From: Halicephalobus mephisto
Lineage: Eukaryota > Nematoda > Chromadorea > Rhabditida > Panagrolaimidae
Assembly (NCBI GenBank): GCA_009193035.1
Contig: SWDT01000001.1
Location: 2,418,001 to 2,482,000, forward strand
Length of the DNA: 64,000 bases
Direction: 5' to 3'
Positions 15,847 to 28,309 of this stretch are shown here, piece by piece. Within the stretch, counting starts at the first letter, position 1. Every line of letters starts with the position of its first letter. Below the pieces are notes generated by a model. That model searched no databases. It was given only the letters and a program-made list of their open reading frames with translations, and was not told the origin of the DNA. The translations under genes were made by a program, and so were the position numbers.

Positions 15847-17167
15847 TTTTCTACTTTGGGAAATAAAATGCCCTTCTGCCCCACAACTCAGATTCTAGTC
15901 TGTTCTAGTCTTTTTAGTACTGCTTTTAATCTGATTTATTTCTTCCGAAGAGAAACAATGCAAAAGTTTTTAGCTAAATAGGGTTTATTGATTACACCAC
16001 TGTCGGGGAAAGGGCATCTTTATTAGTTCTTCATCATTGTATCACAGTAAAAAATCTACAGCAATGCAAAGGATTTCTTCGTTTTCCCCCAAAGTTGCAA
16101 CAAGTTTGAATGAATTTTCTTAAAGTACTTGATGTTATAATTAGCTCCACAGACATGTAACTACAATATAGTAGTTTCTTTCACAACTTCTGATTTTCAA
16201 AGTTAAACATTTATTTAATGTAAAAAGCCTCCCAGACACACTTTTACTGTCTTATTGTTTTACGTATACCCGATAATGAAAATATAAAAGTTTTCACAAA
16301 TTAAATAAATATATCACCTATTGTTTTTTCGAAATGTCACGAAGCACGAGACCAATTCCCACCGCGAAACCCCTGACGACCATGGCGAGTTTTCTCAGTT
16401 ACCAGTGCGAACGAAGTTTGTTAACGAAAGCAATCTATGGAAAAAGTCCAATGTAGAGTTTGTGATTTCAATTGTTTTCGTTCCCCCTGCTATTATAAAC
16501 GCACACCGTAAGAAAAGTCTCTCCTAAAAAGTACTTTGTCGATCACATTTTAGAAGAGAGGCGGGAGTTACGTCAATGTCTGGAATTAAGCTTTTCTGGG
16601 AAATATGTTGGAAAATAGCTCACAATCTACCTATTATTATATTCTATTAAATCTTACTACAGTAGAGTTGTCATCATTTATGGTCTCGTCAAAGGTGATA
16701 GATGGTTATGAAATAATGCAATAATATCTTATGAATTCAAATTTATAAGAAGTAATTTAGAAAACCTACATTGACAAAATAAAACAATAATATTTTGATT
16801 GATATTTACCTTTAAAAAATTATGATTAGAGATCATGAATAGGATTCTTGTTGTTGATGAAATGAAAAAAGAAAACGACAATTACAGCTCATATGAGATG
16901 TGTGGTTTAAATCTATAAAAAGTGTATTTATCTAAAGTTAACATCACCCAAGACATCAGTGGATTAATACTATCTGAAAATTATGGCAATTCATGAAATG
17001 AACGATTTCTTAAGATTAGCAAATAACCTTGAGATTTAAAAAAAATAAAGATAGTCGCGGACACAGCGCTGGCAATGTGCATTACCTCAGTTCTCCTTCA
17101 TATATCGGTGTTTGCTTTCATTGCTAGGACTTGTTCTATTCGTCTTCAGTACTTTGAATTTTTTATA
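15847..17167. other. Intergenic stretch holding one copy of a dispersed repeat
   Basis: No gene is seen. The only structure found is the ~240-bp diverged repeat at 16335-16575, listed separately. The last ~100 bases probably include the glutaredoxin leader and may contain a 5' UTR intron ending TTGCTAG near 17130. Confidence 0.5.
16335..16575 (+). repeat. Dispersed repeat, copy 1 (partner at 51861-52097)
   Basis: From TGTCACG to ACGTCA this segment aligns by eye over almost its whole length with 51861-52097, in the same orientation and of nearly the same length (241 against 237 bp). Shared blocks include CGAAACCCCTGA, AGTCCAA and CTRCTATTAT. Divergence is high. I see no transposase ORF or clear terminal inverted repeats, so a short non-autonomous element is the best guess. 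Confidence 0.55.
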
Positions 17168-17580
17168 ATGGGGAATTCTATCGGTTCCAAAGTGAATAAT
17201 GAGCAGATTCTGAAAGAGGTCAAGGAGTATCCTGTAGTTATGTATACAAAACCACATTGTGGATATTGTAAAATGGCTAAAACCTTATTCGACCAAGAAA
17301 AGATCTTATTCAAGGAAAAGGATCTGGATTTGGCTGCAGCGACGAATCCGGATGGTTATCAGGTAGGTTTATCATGTTCTCAAGGGTAATTGATATATGA
17401 GATCCATTGTAGGCTTACATAAACGGACTGGTCTACACTACTCGACAGACGACAGTGCCTCAGATTTTCATTTGCGGTCGATTTATTGGTGGATATACAG
17501 AGCTCTATAACCTCAAAGAAGCCCAACAACTTTTCAAATCTTTAGATGAATGTTCATATCAATATGACCCTGTTGTATGA
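17168..17580 (+). CDS. GLRX2: Glutaredoxin 2 (dithiol, CGYC active site)
   Basis: Two exons (17168-17362 and 17413-17580) give 120 aa. The protein starts MGNSIGS, very like the cytosolic start of animal GLRX2. The thioredoxin-fold active site KPHCGYCKMAK follows, then the conserved TTVPQIFICGRFIGGYTEL (cis-Pro loop and glutathione-binding GG). Glutaredoxins reduce protein-glutathione mixed disulfides, and GLRX2 types with a CxYC site can bind a 2Fe-2S cluster. An in-frame upstream ATG at 17075 would add 31 residues that are hydrophobic and basic. That could be a targeting leader, but the region also looks like a 5' UTR intron. An AATAAA lies near 17647. The start at 17168 is chosen from family similarity. 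Confidence 0.92.
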
Positions 17581-17871
17581 AATTGCAGACTTTCTATCCA
17601 ATTAGTTAGGAGTATCAATTAGAAACTGTTTGCATCAAACAGTGTTAATAAAGTAGATTCCCATTGTTGTGTTCAGGAACTATAGGTTGAGTCCATGTGC
17701 TTGTACTTTTCTAACGCTTATCACTGACGTTTATTAACCAAATCCGTGTCAATTGAGTCTGGGCAATTTTTGTATCTCTCTACCAAAATTAGAAAGTGGT
17801 TACGTAAGTGCTTTATTCATGATTGCAAGATCCAAAATTAGCGACATTTTCCCACAAGGTTAGGATTAAAA

Positions 17872-18267
17872 TTAACCAATTCTTGCTACATAAAATTGAC
17901 GTTTTCCGATCCGAGCTAGATACACTCGCTTTCCTATGTCAGGTTCCTCGTCGTTTCCTCTTTTTTTGATGATTGAGGGTCTAGAAAATTTAATTATGAT
18001 GAAATCCGAGCATTGAATAGCTTACGTTTGATATTTGTCGATGGCATCAACATGTTCGATATTCGCAGTTTCTGAATCCTCGGAAACCACTTTTTGAGGG
18101 GGTGTCAGGAATAACGACTCGGTGTTCATTGGAAGGTCCTTCTGTAGGAGCCGAGCAACATCCTTCAGTTGATAAATGTTGTCTGACTTTTGTCCAAACA
18201 TAACAGGCATTCCTTCTCCTATAGCAATCAGACATAGCACTAATAATTCAATCGTCAGACTCCGCAT
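17872..18267 (-). CDS. Neuropeptide precursor with two C-terminal ARI-amide peptides
   Basis: Exon 1 (18267-18026) and exon 2 (17980-17872) join in phase 2 across a 45-nt GTAAGC...CTAG intron, giving 116 aa. A signal peptide leads (MRSLTIELLVLCLIAIGEG), followed by an acidic spacer of about 65 residues. The last 30 residues are pure prohormone architecture: KKR, then GNDEEPDI-G-KR, then VYLARI-G-KR, then QFYVARI-G and the stop. Dibasic KR after Gly is the standard convertase plus amidation signal, so VYLARI-amide and QFYVARI-amide (N-terminal Gln may cyclise) should be released. The final Gly sits directly before TAA. I cannot place Y-x-ARI-amide in a neuropeptide family I know. A second acceptor 15 nt into exon 2 (AAAAAAAG) would also keep frame. 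The bioactive exon is only 109 nt and is invisible to simple ORF calling. Confidence 0.82.
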
Positions 18268-18633
18268 GTTGGACTAATTAGCTGGGTGAACAGAGTGAAA
18301 TTATTTTATAGTCAGTATCCTCAAACCTGGGCAAACACGCACATGGATGGGAACTTTTCTCTCACATTAGAGCCAGACCTTTGTTGATTATGGAAATCTG
18401 TTTCCGGCTTCTTACCCGCCCTTCCAGCTACCTATTCAAACGTTGGATTTAATTGGACGTTTTTTAGAGTCTTTTTGGCGTCTTTTGTTTCCCATAGTGG
18501 TTTAATTTTCCAACAGAAAATTGAAAAAACAAAAACACTCAATTAAAAACCTCGGTTCAATTTGAAGAAATTTAATTCAATAAGAAATGAGTGAAATGTT
18601 ACCATTTTAGCATATCAGGTGTAATTCCCGGGA

Positions 18634-19539
18634 ATGTTTATGATGTACTTGCATTTGTGTTTCCTGATTTTTGTGCCTATTGTTTTTACCGATTCAGAGA
18701 ACGGTGGCTGGTGAGTTCTTGTAAATGACAATAATATTTACTGAATAAAGTTTAGGAAAATGCCAGGAGAAAAACCAGTAGGAATCGAAGGACCTTGTAC
18801 AGTAGATCGAGTAGACGGGAAGATACTCACACAAGACCGTTTTCTGGATGAATTCGCTTACAGTAAACCTGTAATTATCTACAATGTTGACAACTCTCGC
18901 TTTCAAGAACGTTGTGAGAAAGAAACTATGTTGGTTGAATGGGCTCATGCGGATATCGTTTTAAATTCGGCAAATACATATTCATACACGAGGGTCAAAT
19001 CTACTTTTGAAGATTACGTGAATGAGTTTTTGAAGCCTCAAGATGTCAATACCCTAGGAAATGGTTCGGATAAGTTTGGTAGCTATTCGCTATTTATTTT
19101 ATTTCCAGAAACACTCTATCTCTTTGGGGATATCGACCAGAAACTCTGGCAACCACTGTTGGCAGAATATAAGCTCCCCAGTTGGCTTCTTCCTAATTAT
19201 GAGCCCGCCCTTAGTTTCGGGATCGCAGGGGCAGGAACCGGAGTCCCTTTTCACTTCCACGGACCAGGATTTGCTGAGGTCATTCATGGAAGTAAAAGAT
19301 GGTTTCTGAAACCGTTTGAGGAGCAACCCGCGTTTGATCCAGACAAAACTACTCTCAGTTGGTACTTGAACGAATATCCCAAACTTTCTGACCTGGAACG
19401 ACCTCTAGAATGTCTAATGAAACCGGGAGAACTCATCTACTTTCCTGATAAGTGGTGGCACGCGACTTTGAATTCAGAGACTTCTGTGTTCATTAGTACC
19501 TTCCTCAGTCCAATCGTGAGTGCAAAAACAGAATTATAA
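18634..19539 (+). CDS. JMJD8: JMJD8-like ER-lumen JmjC protein
   Basis: The three exons are 18634-18710, 18756-19063 and 19109-19539, giving 271 aa. Exon 1 encodes a signal peptide (MFMMYLHLCFLIFVPIVFT), matching the luminal location of JMJD8. The cupin/JmjC core has ETLYLFGD, SFGIAGAGTGVPFHFHGPGF, EVIHGSKRWFL, KTTLSWYL and the distal iron-ligand region YFPDKWWHATLN. Intron 2 (19064-19108) is 45 nt, a multiple of three, and carries no stop, so it reads through as if coding. Family alignment (LGN-ETLYLFGD) shows that it is removed. An AATAAA near 19590 is a likely polyadenylation signal. Substrate and activity are not settled for the family. Confidence 0.93.
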
Positions 19540-20212
19540 GCTTAGTTTACTTTACTGCCTTATTCTTTTTCGTTGGGAAACTTGTTTTTAATAAATCGGG
19601 TGATTTATTCACTTTGCATGTCAGGACATTGGTTTGTTTATGCTTTGAACGTAGGAGACAGTGATTCAAGATTTATCCCTAATCCATCAACAGCCGAGGT
19701 CACCAGGAGTCTAAGGAGGCTTATGAAAATTCAAAACTTGTCAATGTTCATTATATCCGGTTAACCTTGACAGTTCAAGAGGGGCAAATCAGCACAAGTG
19801 CCATTGAATCCGGACTAATTCATATAATGCTCTCTCCGCAGATAATTGTCACTTTCCGATTGCGGGAACTTCTCAAATATTACTACTGTAGTCAATAGCA
19901 ACAAAAGCAAAATGCGATTATATTTTTTATTCAGAAGTTGAAATTTCAATCCGTTCAAACTGCGCGAAAAAAGTGACACACGCCAAGTCAACAATAAAAC
20001 TTTGGACGGAAACTGGGCGCCGTTTTGTCGCTGCCACATGTCGTGTTCACTCCCTTGCTGCATCATTGCTCTTCTAAAGCGCTTTACCGTACTCCTAGGA
20101 GCCCCACAAGAAAGTATTAGACAACCAATGGCCCATTTCTCCATAAATCTAACTTCCAAACTGAATATGTTTGTTTTATAAAAAATAACCGGATGGTCGA
20201 ATCTGAAACCAA
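19540..20212. other. Intergenic, no gene seen
   Basis: This is the 3' flank of the JMJD8 gene and of the convergent zinc-finger gene. Open frames (19573-19764, 19815-20216 minus) have no recognisable content. Confidence 0.5.
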
Positions 20213-21115
<903 letters not shown>

Positions 21116-22498
21116 GATTCCGCAGCCTCAGATACTCTAATCCAAAACTTGCACAAAATGGTAAACAGACAGAGTGCTCATCTTCTCGTCCGAGCCGCCT
21201 TTTTGCAGCTCCCGGAATCAACAAGCGTGGCATTGATGCCACTGGGCGGAGTTTCGCTTACTGTAACTTTGTTCCTTTTGTTTGTTCTATTCACATTTCA
21301 GCCAAAATTTTATTCCTTTAACCAATGGAGAAACCCATAGAAAACCGTTCAATGTACATCAAAGGGCACATGGATTTGACCAAATAAAGTAATAACGCGA
21401 TTCAGAAGGCGCTCAGATAGGCTGTGTGGTAAGTGAATACAAGTTAATCTCAGCAAATATTAGAGTAAAGGTGACTTGAATAGAGTTAACCTGAACATGG
21501 ATGTAAACCGATATCGAAGGAAGTAATTCCCAAATAAATTTGCAGATGTAGAGAGACAAATATAATTTCACACGAAATACAGTAAAATAGATCATTATGA
21601 AATCAATTTGAACGTCTTATGGAACACTTTGGGAGACAGTATCATTATGACTTCAATAATAAAAGAAAGCACAACTAAAAACGATAAAATGAGAGCAAAT
21701 ATGAATTTGAAAGACTTTTTGAACCATTTACGGCAAAGCATGGCTAGAATCATCTGAGAAACCTCAGGTTAAGTGTCAACACGCAAAAAATACCACGAAT
21801 ACATTTTCATAGCTCTGAATAAATTGTAAATTATAAAATCTCGGTATGAATAATTGCGATCACCATCGAATCTATAAAAACCGCTTTAGAAATGCAACTA
21901 TTTTGGCTAGCCGGAAAGAGACCTGGATTCTTTGGATCGTTAAAACATTGCATTTCATAAACATTGCAGATGAGCAAAAACTTGGACACGTTACAAAAGT
22001 GGAAATGCGGTAACAGGAATGTTAATAAAATAACTTTCGATAATAGTGATAACTTTGAGATGAGCAAGTAACTTCACAACGAGATTGATCATGTCAAGAA
22101 GAGAACACAAGTCAATACAAGTTTGGCAACAAATAACTACATGAGAACAAGAGGGATTATGGCAATGTACATAGAATATCAACCGTCTCTTGACCGTGAA
22201 TAGGGCGAGAAAATATCCCTGATTATACAACTCCTGCAGAGAAAGCTGTGACAAAATGCAAGACAAAGCAAAAATACTACAAGCCACAATTAAAATCTGG
22301 CAGTTATTAAGGTTTCAATAACCTGTATTAATCAATGCCATGATAGAGAAATGAGATACCGATAAGGATTGCATTGGGCAAGGGGATATAAGAAGAATCT
22401 CGTTTCTTTCCAGAACACCATAGAGTAAGACACGATATACCCGACCAACGGAGCCTCACTGCGGGCATAATATTGCGCAGAAGAGAAACCCTAAAGAT
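21116..22498. other. Intergenic, AT-rich, no gene seen
   Basis: No splice-supported frame was found. It probably holds the FEZF promoter next to 21115 and the 3' UTR of the next minus-strand gene. Confidence 0.5.
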
Positions 22499-24324
22499 CT
22501 AAAGCTTAAGTGAACGATGATGGGGCTCAGGCCAGTGGAAGGCAAAAGGATCGAAGACCCGTTCATTCTCCTCGACAGGAGTTTGACTAGATGAAGGCGT
22601 GCGCGAAACTGGACCACCAGGGGCGGCAGAGAAGGTTCCTTCGGTTCTGATGGGACGAGAGAAAAATTTGTCCTCGAAGCCGGGGGGAGTCAGGTCCCGA
22701 GGAGTAGGAGACGTGTTCCCGAACATGGAGAAAGGAGATGAAGTGTTATTGAAGAAGGGGATAAAGCCGTTGGCATCTCGGACGTTGTTTCCTCGAGCTC
22801 CGCAACTGCACTTGCAGGTACATCCCAAGTTAACTCCAATTCCAACCTACAAGAAAATATTAATCAAAGTAGGAACATCGAAACAAACGTCGATCGAAGC
22901 CTGAGTCCCGACATCGATGGTCATTCGTTTGAACTCATTGATCGGAGGGCTGGAATTCGAGAACGGATCTGATCGATGCACAAAGTCATTCGAGTTGGTG
23001 CCTGAGAGCATATTATGCATCATAGGAGTCTGACGGGATTGATTCGTCAGTCCAGCAGACAGAGGTGGAGGTTGATTGCCGGACGAGGCACTTGTCAGTG
23101 GAGTCACGGTTTCCGAGCTGAGCCAGCTAGAAGCAGTAGGAGTACGATTGCCCGAGGCAAGGGACTCATCTAAAAATACCACAATCGCAAACAAATTCAA
23201 GGCTCCAACTTCTTACCAAGCATGTTAACGTTGGGACCGAATTGGTTACTTCCAAACTGCATGGCCAGTGCTACAGAGGCGGTGTTAGAGTAACTGATCT
23301 GTTTCTGGATATTCGGTGAGAAATATATCGGGAAATGCTAAATTAACGGAAATTAACTTCCACAGGAATCACTTGACTTACTTTCTTAATGAAGACGTTG
23401 TAGTCAAAATATGGAATATTTCGACGAACAGAAACAAAAAACTTTGCTGGAAAAGGAGAAAACACGAATGGATGACGATTCAGGAAGTCGACAAACTTCC
23501 CGCGATGATTAGAAATGCTCTCCTTCATCAAGCGAGAAATAGAAGTGGCACTGTGGAAGTAACTGAACAGGGCATCCGAAGACCCAGCCCCTCCACGGCG
23601 GAGGAGAAATCCAGCCAACATACAAACTGTTGAGTAAATCTCCGGAGGTTGGAGATACACAGTGTCTGTGTCGGTGATCCCGAAAATGTAGGATCTGCGT
23701 TCAATGAATTGCCGTCGTTTAAGGCTGCTGGATCCGATATAACGATAGAGTTCATCGTTTCCAGAATTGCTGATGCGACTGTGGAGGTTTGAGAGTGGAA
23801 TCACGTTCATTCGACACTGTACAAAGAGGGACAGGAGATATCCAATGGACTGGGTTTCCAGTTCCATGGAATATGGGTCACGGGTATTGTTAGCTGCAGT
23901 CTGATCCCCTGCTTCAAGATCAATTTCCTTGTTATCTTTGCATTCTGCTGGGATATCCTACAAATATTCCCATCAATATCGTTTTCACATAAGAACTCGT
24001 TACCACATCAATGAGAGGAGAAACATAATTGGCGATCCAGTCGTTAGTTTCACTAGGGAGAGCCTGGAAGGATAGAAGGAATCCAGGACGAAGAACGGTG
24101 GTTAAATCAGTCACTCCCTAAAAATCTCATATAAAATTGTACTCAATCTTATGTACCTGATCGCAAAAGTCCTTCAACTGAAAAGATACTGTGCACTGAC
24201 TAGGACGGGTAGCTGCGATCAGTCCCGCCTTGGAGCTTAACCAAGTTAATTTTCCACTTCCGCGGATGACGTTGGCAGGTACCGGGACTTTGAAGTTGGA
24301 AAACGCGATACCTCCATTGTCCAT
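22499..24324 (-). CDS. Uncharacterised protein with Egalitarian/LOTUS-like winged-helix repeats and a Cys-rich motif
   Basis: Six exons (24324-24157, 24117-24004, 23957-23382, 23304-23217, 23169-22889, 22846-22499) join in phase to 524 aa. Residues ~10-90 look like a small beta-barrel, cold-shock-like fold (GKLTWLSSKAGLI... VSFQLKDFCDQG). Residues ~130-300 contain two repeats of the form aliphatic helix, SRISN or hydrophobic helix, RR-x-F, then HPFVF or YIFGI, which resembles the N-terminal repeats of Egalitarian-type RNA-binding proteins. No exonuclease domain follows. After a Ser/Pro-rich linker comes IDVG... followed by GCTCKCSCG, a four-Cys motif. A splice acceptor (GTTTCAG) lies 9 nt before the ATG, so a non-coding first exon is likely. 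I cannot name the family with confidence. A role in RNA binding is inference. Confidence 0.72.
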
Positions 24325-26564
24325 GGCTGCCGGCTGAAACGAAATTATTCAAAATGATCAAGTTAAATTTACGTCCGTCAATCAACAATCATAATGAGCA
24401 CGGTTCACAAATGGAAACAGAAGATTGATAAGATAATAAAACCTGTACCTAATAGGAAAGAGGAGCGTTCAAGACCAACATATAACGTGGTGAGCAAGTT
24501 TTACAAAAAATTATGGTCTGTGAGAATTTACTAATTTCCAGCACGTTACAGTTTTTTGATAGTTGGTTCAAAATGTCGAGGGAAGAAACAGCAATATAAA
24601 TATCACAATTCTAAAGGCTTTATAACTTCGACAAGCAATATTAATCATGAAATGAAATAAAAGCAGCTACGATCGATAGACCAATGGTTAGAAGGAAAAA
24701 AGGAAGAAGGGTCTGGAGAGCTTAGATATCCCCAACGGACGTTGCATACCTGTCCACTATGTCGATGAACAGAATTACAAACCCTATTTAATGAAAAAAA
24801 TCACGAGCACGCTACGCGCTAGCAAAGTGCACGCACATCAACGGCAATGTTAGTCTACCGTACGTCTGTCAAGGATTCCAACAAAGACACATTGCGCCAA
24901 CGCGTTTGGCTGTCTTTCCGTCGCTCTGCCCCTACTCCATCAGGGTCAACGGCCGTTCGTCTCTGCTCAAACACTGCAGTAACAGAAATGAGCTACTGCT
25001 ATTGCTTTAGTCCTTGCTGCCTGCTGTATCGAACGAATATTTGTTGTTAGTCCTTGTCGTTAAGTGACTGGATTGTGCGCGAATAAGAGCGACGAACAAA
25101 AAGCTAGGGGCATGGCAAGGCGTTCCGTCAAAAACTGGAGGTCGTTCATTTGGCCGTGGGTGCAGCTATCCTGATATCTCTGTCATGGCTGATTTCGAAA
25201 AGAGGTTAAATGAAGATGGATAATGATACTGCAAATTTGAAAGTTGCATTTTATTCTGGCTCATCTGATAGGATCGATTGGTCCCTTTATTTCAAAAGAA
25301 TAAACTTTCAAAACTCATTTCTCAGTTAAATGTTTAATTAAGAAATAAAGGTCCAGATAACAAAGAAAAATAGATGATATAAAGTTCAAACTTTCGGAGT
25401 TCTTATGCATTATCCGAATTTCATGAACTGGTGTGCCACTAAGAAAAAATAGCGTTTAAAGAATACTAACTTCTAGATTCTTTATACACTATTCTAATTC
25501 TTTGACTCGGCAAGAAGGAGAGAATAAACGCGAATAGTGTCCAGGGATTCCTAATTTTTGAATTTTTCAAATACCATCTTCATTTTTGGAACTAACATGC
25601 AGAAATGAACAGAACAGATAATTCCCTGAAATTTATAATTTTTGAACCTTTCATATACTATATTTTCTTTAAAAACAGATGCAATAAATATAAGAAATGT
25701 GTTATCGGTTTTTAATAACCATCATTTTGGATTTTTGATGAAATCGATGTTGCTAAGCTTTCAGCTGGAGACATACCTAAGGATCAACAGATTTCCTATT
25801 ACTACGTTACATTATGAGGAAACCCCTAATTATTCCAAGACAAGTGTTTATTTCTTTGATCCCTTAGTTTCGAATTTTTCATTCTAATCTGTATTTTACG
25901 CATAACTATGTAGTAACTACTACAAATTTGTTTTAGAAATTAAGAGCAGATATATAATTAGTTTTTGCCCTCTTTGTAAAATTTGCTGTCATTTTGAAAA
26001 ACTCAGTAACAGTGAAAATTTGATGGAAATTTTATAACTAGCTTCACTATGAAGAATTTTAACCTGTTCTGTATGTGATAATAATAGGTTTCAGAAAGAA
26101 CATTGCCTTTAAAAATTTGGGGTTTTTTGACTCGGAGTAAATCGATTAGGGAACATTTCATAAATTACAGAAGATTCATTGACTCTTGCGAGGTTCTAAC
26201 CACTACTTCGTTTAATTGGTTTGTCTAACTGGAATAGGAAAATTTATGTCTCTTTATCTTAAACCCTGAGATTATCGTTTTTGAAATCGAAGTAACGGAA
26301 TTCCGTAAGAGATAATCCTTATTTATACGTATTTCGTTCATCAAAGAAAGTTCATAAAGCTGGTTTCATTTTTGTGTAATGCCTACCACATCTTACCGCA
26401 CACTCCTTCTCTCCTACATCCTTTGTAGACCCATTAAGGACTACAGAAAGCTCCTCCGACAGAGCAGAGTGGCCTCTGAAGTTTATTCACAGCGAATTCC
26501 AGCTACCTCAGTGTCACATGTTCCTAATTTGTGACCTCCACTTAAATACCAGTCAAGACATCAG
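24325..26564. other. Long AT-rich intergenic stretch
   Basis: There is no coding exon I can support. A donor-like GTATGC on the minus strand near 24748 could end a 5' UTR exon of the preceding gene. Around 25380-25680 a degenerate ~80-130 bp unit seems to recur. Confidence 0.45.
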
Positions 26565-27287
26565 TTATGGCCTAAGGGCTCTTTTCCTTTTCCTTCTGAT
26601 CGCAGCAATTCTCGCACTGTGTCTCCAGATTTTCTCGCCATTCACATCTAGTTCCGTCGGATCCAGCTCTAGAGTTGGGGAGTTGGCTTGAGTCATCAGG
26701 TTCAGATTCAAACTCGCGGGGACTCCATTGACAATAAAATCAAAACGAATCTCACTATGATGATCGTATGTCTTAACAGACGACTTTCCATGTCCGAGTT
26801 CAGGTTCTGAAAGCTTGCAGTAGAACTGGATATGAAATGACAGAAGCAACCTGAGTCCTTTTGTCCCGACTTTGAGCGAGAATGGAATTGCAGGAAGTTG
26901 GATTCGATCGTCTGGGAGTCCTACGAGCAGCGGGAGAAGTTTGGGTTGCTTTTGCAGAGCGATCAGCCTGAGATGAGGGACTGCTCTTCCGATGCACCTT
27001 GACAGTCTCAACAATAACTTCGACCATCCACTTGTCATCCTTCAGGAGAGATTGATACCGTGCTCCGTGTTCACAGTGCAGTTCGGGTACATGAGGATGA
27101 TGGGATTCCCCGGAATGTCCAGAACTGGTAGAGTAGTAGGAGGATTCTGATACTCGTGTCGAAGAAGTACTTGACGTGCTGTCGTAATCAGCTGACTGCA
27201 ACTGCTGCTGATGATTAAGGACCGATCAAATTAACTCACTGATTCCTCTGACGCGTCCCTGCAATTGTCTAAGACAGATTGTGATGA
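26565..27287 (-). CDS. Ser/Thr-rich orphan protein, 5' end not found
   Basis: The exons are 27287-27240 (partial), 27201-26851 and 26813-26565. The junction phases fit and the protein ends RRKRKRALRP. It opens with a Ser-rich segment (SSTRVSESSYYSTSSGHSG), then a central block that looks folded (KWMVEVIVETVKVHRKS), a basic Thr/Ser linker, and a final ~80-residue block (IRFDFIVNGVPASLNLN). There is no start codon in the first exon, which begins at an acceptor (GTTTCAG at 27288), so upstream exons are missing. The introns are 37 nt and about 38 nt. The second ends in a CAGCAGCAG tandem acceptor that could add or drop one to three Gln. I do not recognise the family. The basic tail suggests a nuclear location. 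Confidence 0.6.
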
Positions 27288-28309
27288 CTGAAACGGATGA
27301 GAAGTAAGAAACCAGAAACCCTAAAGACCCACGTCAGCCATATTTAGTTAGTAACGCACGAGTCCTCGATTCCAATGAGTGAGAATGAAAAATCATTGTT
27401 GTAAAAGTACAACGATATTCAAATGACAAAGATTCGGGAGAAAATAAGCATAATATCCTGAGGAAATCCATTAAATGTGAATTCATTCCTCATCTTTGTT
27501 TCGATTGCGGTCTCTTGAGTTCTTTTCCTATTTTTGGGATTGTTGTTCACAAAAAATCAACACATTGCTGACATGCAAATTTTTACAAATTACTTTGATT
27601 TTTTTATTTCTTGTTATCTTTCAACATTATTTGGTTCATTTGATGTTTGTTATATTTTAAATGAATTCATATTTGTCATTGATATTTCTCATGTTCTTCA
27701 AGTGAAAAAATCATGATTATCGAATTCCTTGTTAATTGGGATCTTCCATGTTTTTGGGTATTCGATGATAATGAACTTTGTAGTCTTACAGCTTAAATTA
27801 ATTACCATTTAGAAATCAAAATTTCGAGAAATTATTGAGATTCTTGATGTCATAATGAATTCGAAGATTTGATTTAATCGACCTTATGGTATTTACTACA
27901 CCAACTCGTTTTTACTATAATAAAGCATCTAGAATCTGAAGAATAGAATCAAAAGTAGACAAGAAAAAATACCAAATAAATGAAGTAAATAATGGACTTT
28001 ATTACCTGAAACACTACGCCAAGAATTGAACTAGAATTTTGTGTAAATTATCAGACAAAAACAATGAGGATTATGTAAGAATTTCGATTTATTCTATTTG
28101 AATGGAAGTACTTTCTCAATAATCTTGTCTTCTAAAAGGTTGTACATTAAGAAACCACTGGGGAACACTTCACGGGAACAGTTGTGCTCGATTGAAGGAA
28201 TCCTCAGCTAATGCGCTTTGCTGATAAAATTATCTTTCTCTTTTTAGTTTCGTCTATTCCCTTTTTGTTGCGGACTATACTTGTTTTTTCATATAAGTAG
28301 AAGTTATTA
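27288..28309. other. Intergenic, no gene seen
   Basis: The sequence is AT-rich with no splice-supported exon. The missing 5' exon or exons of the orphan gene at 26565-27287 should lie here or further right. Confidence 0.4.
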
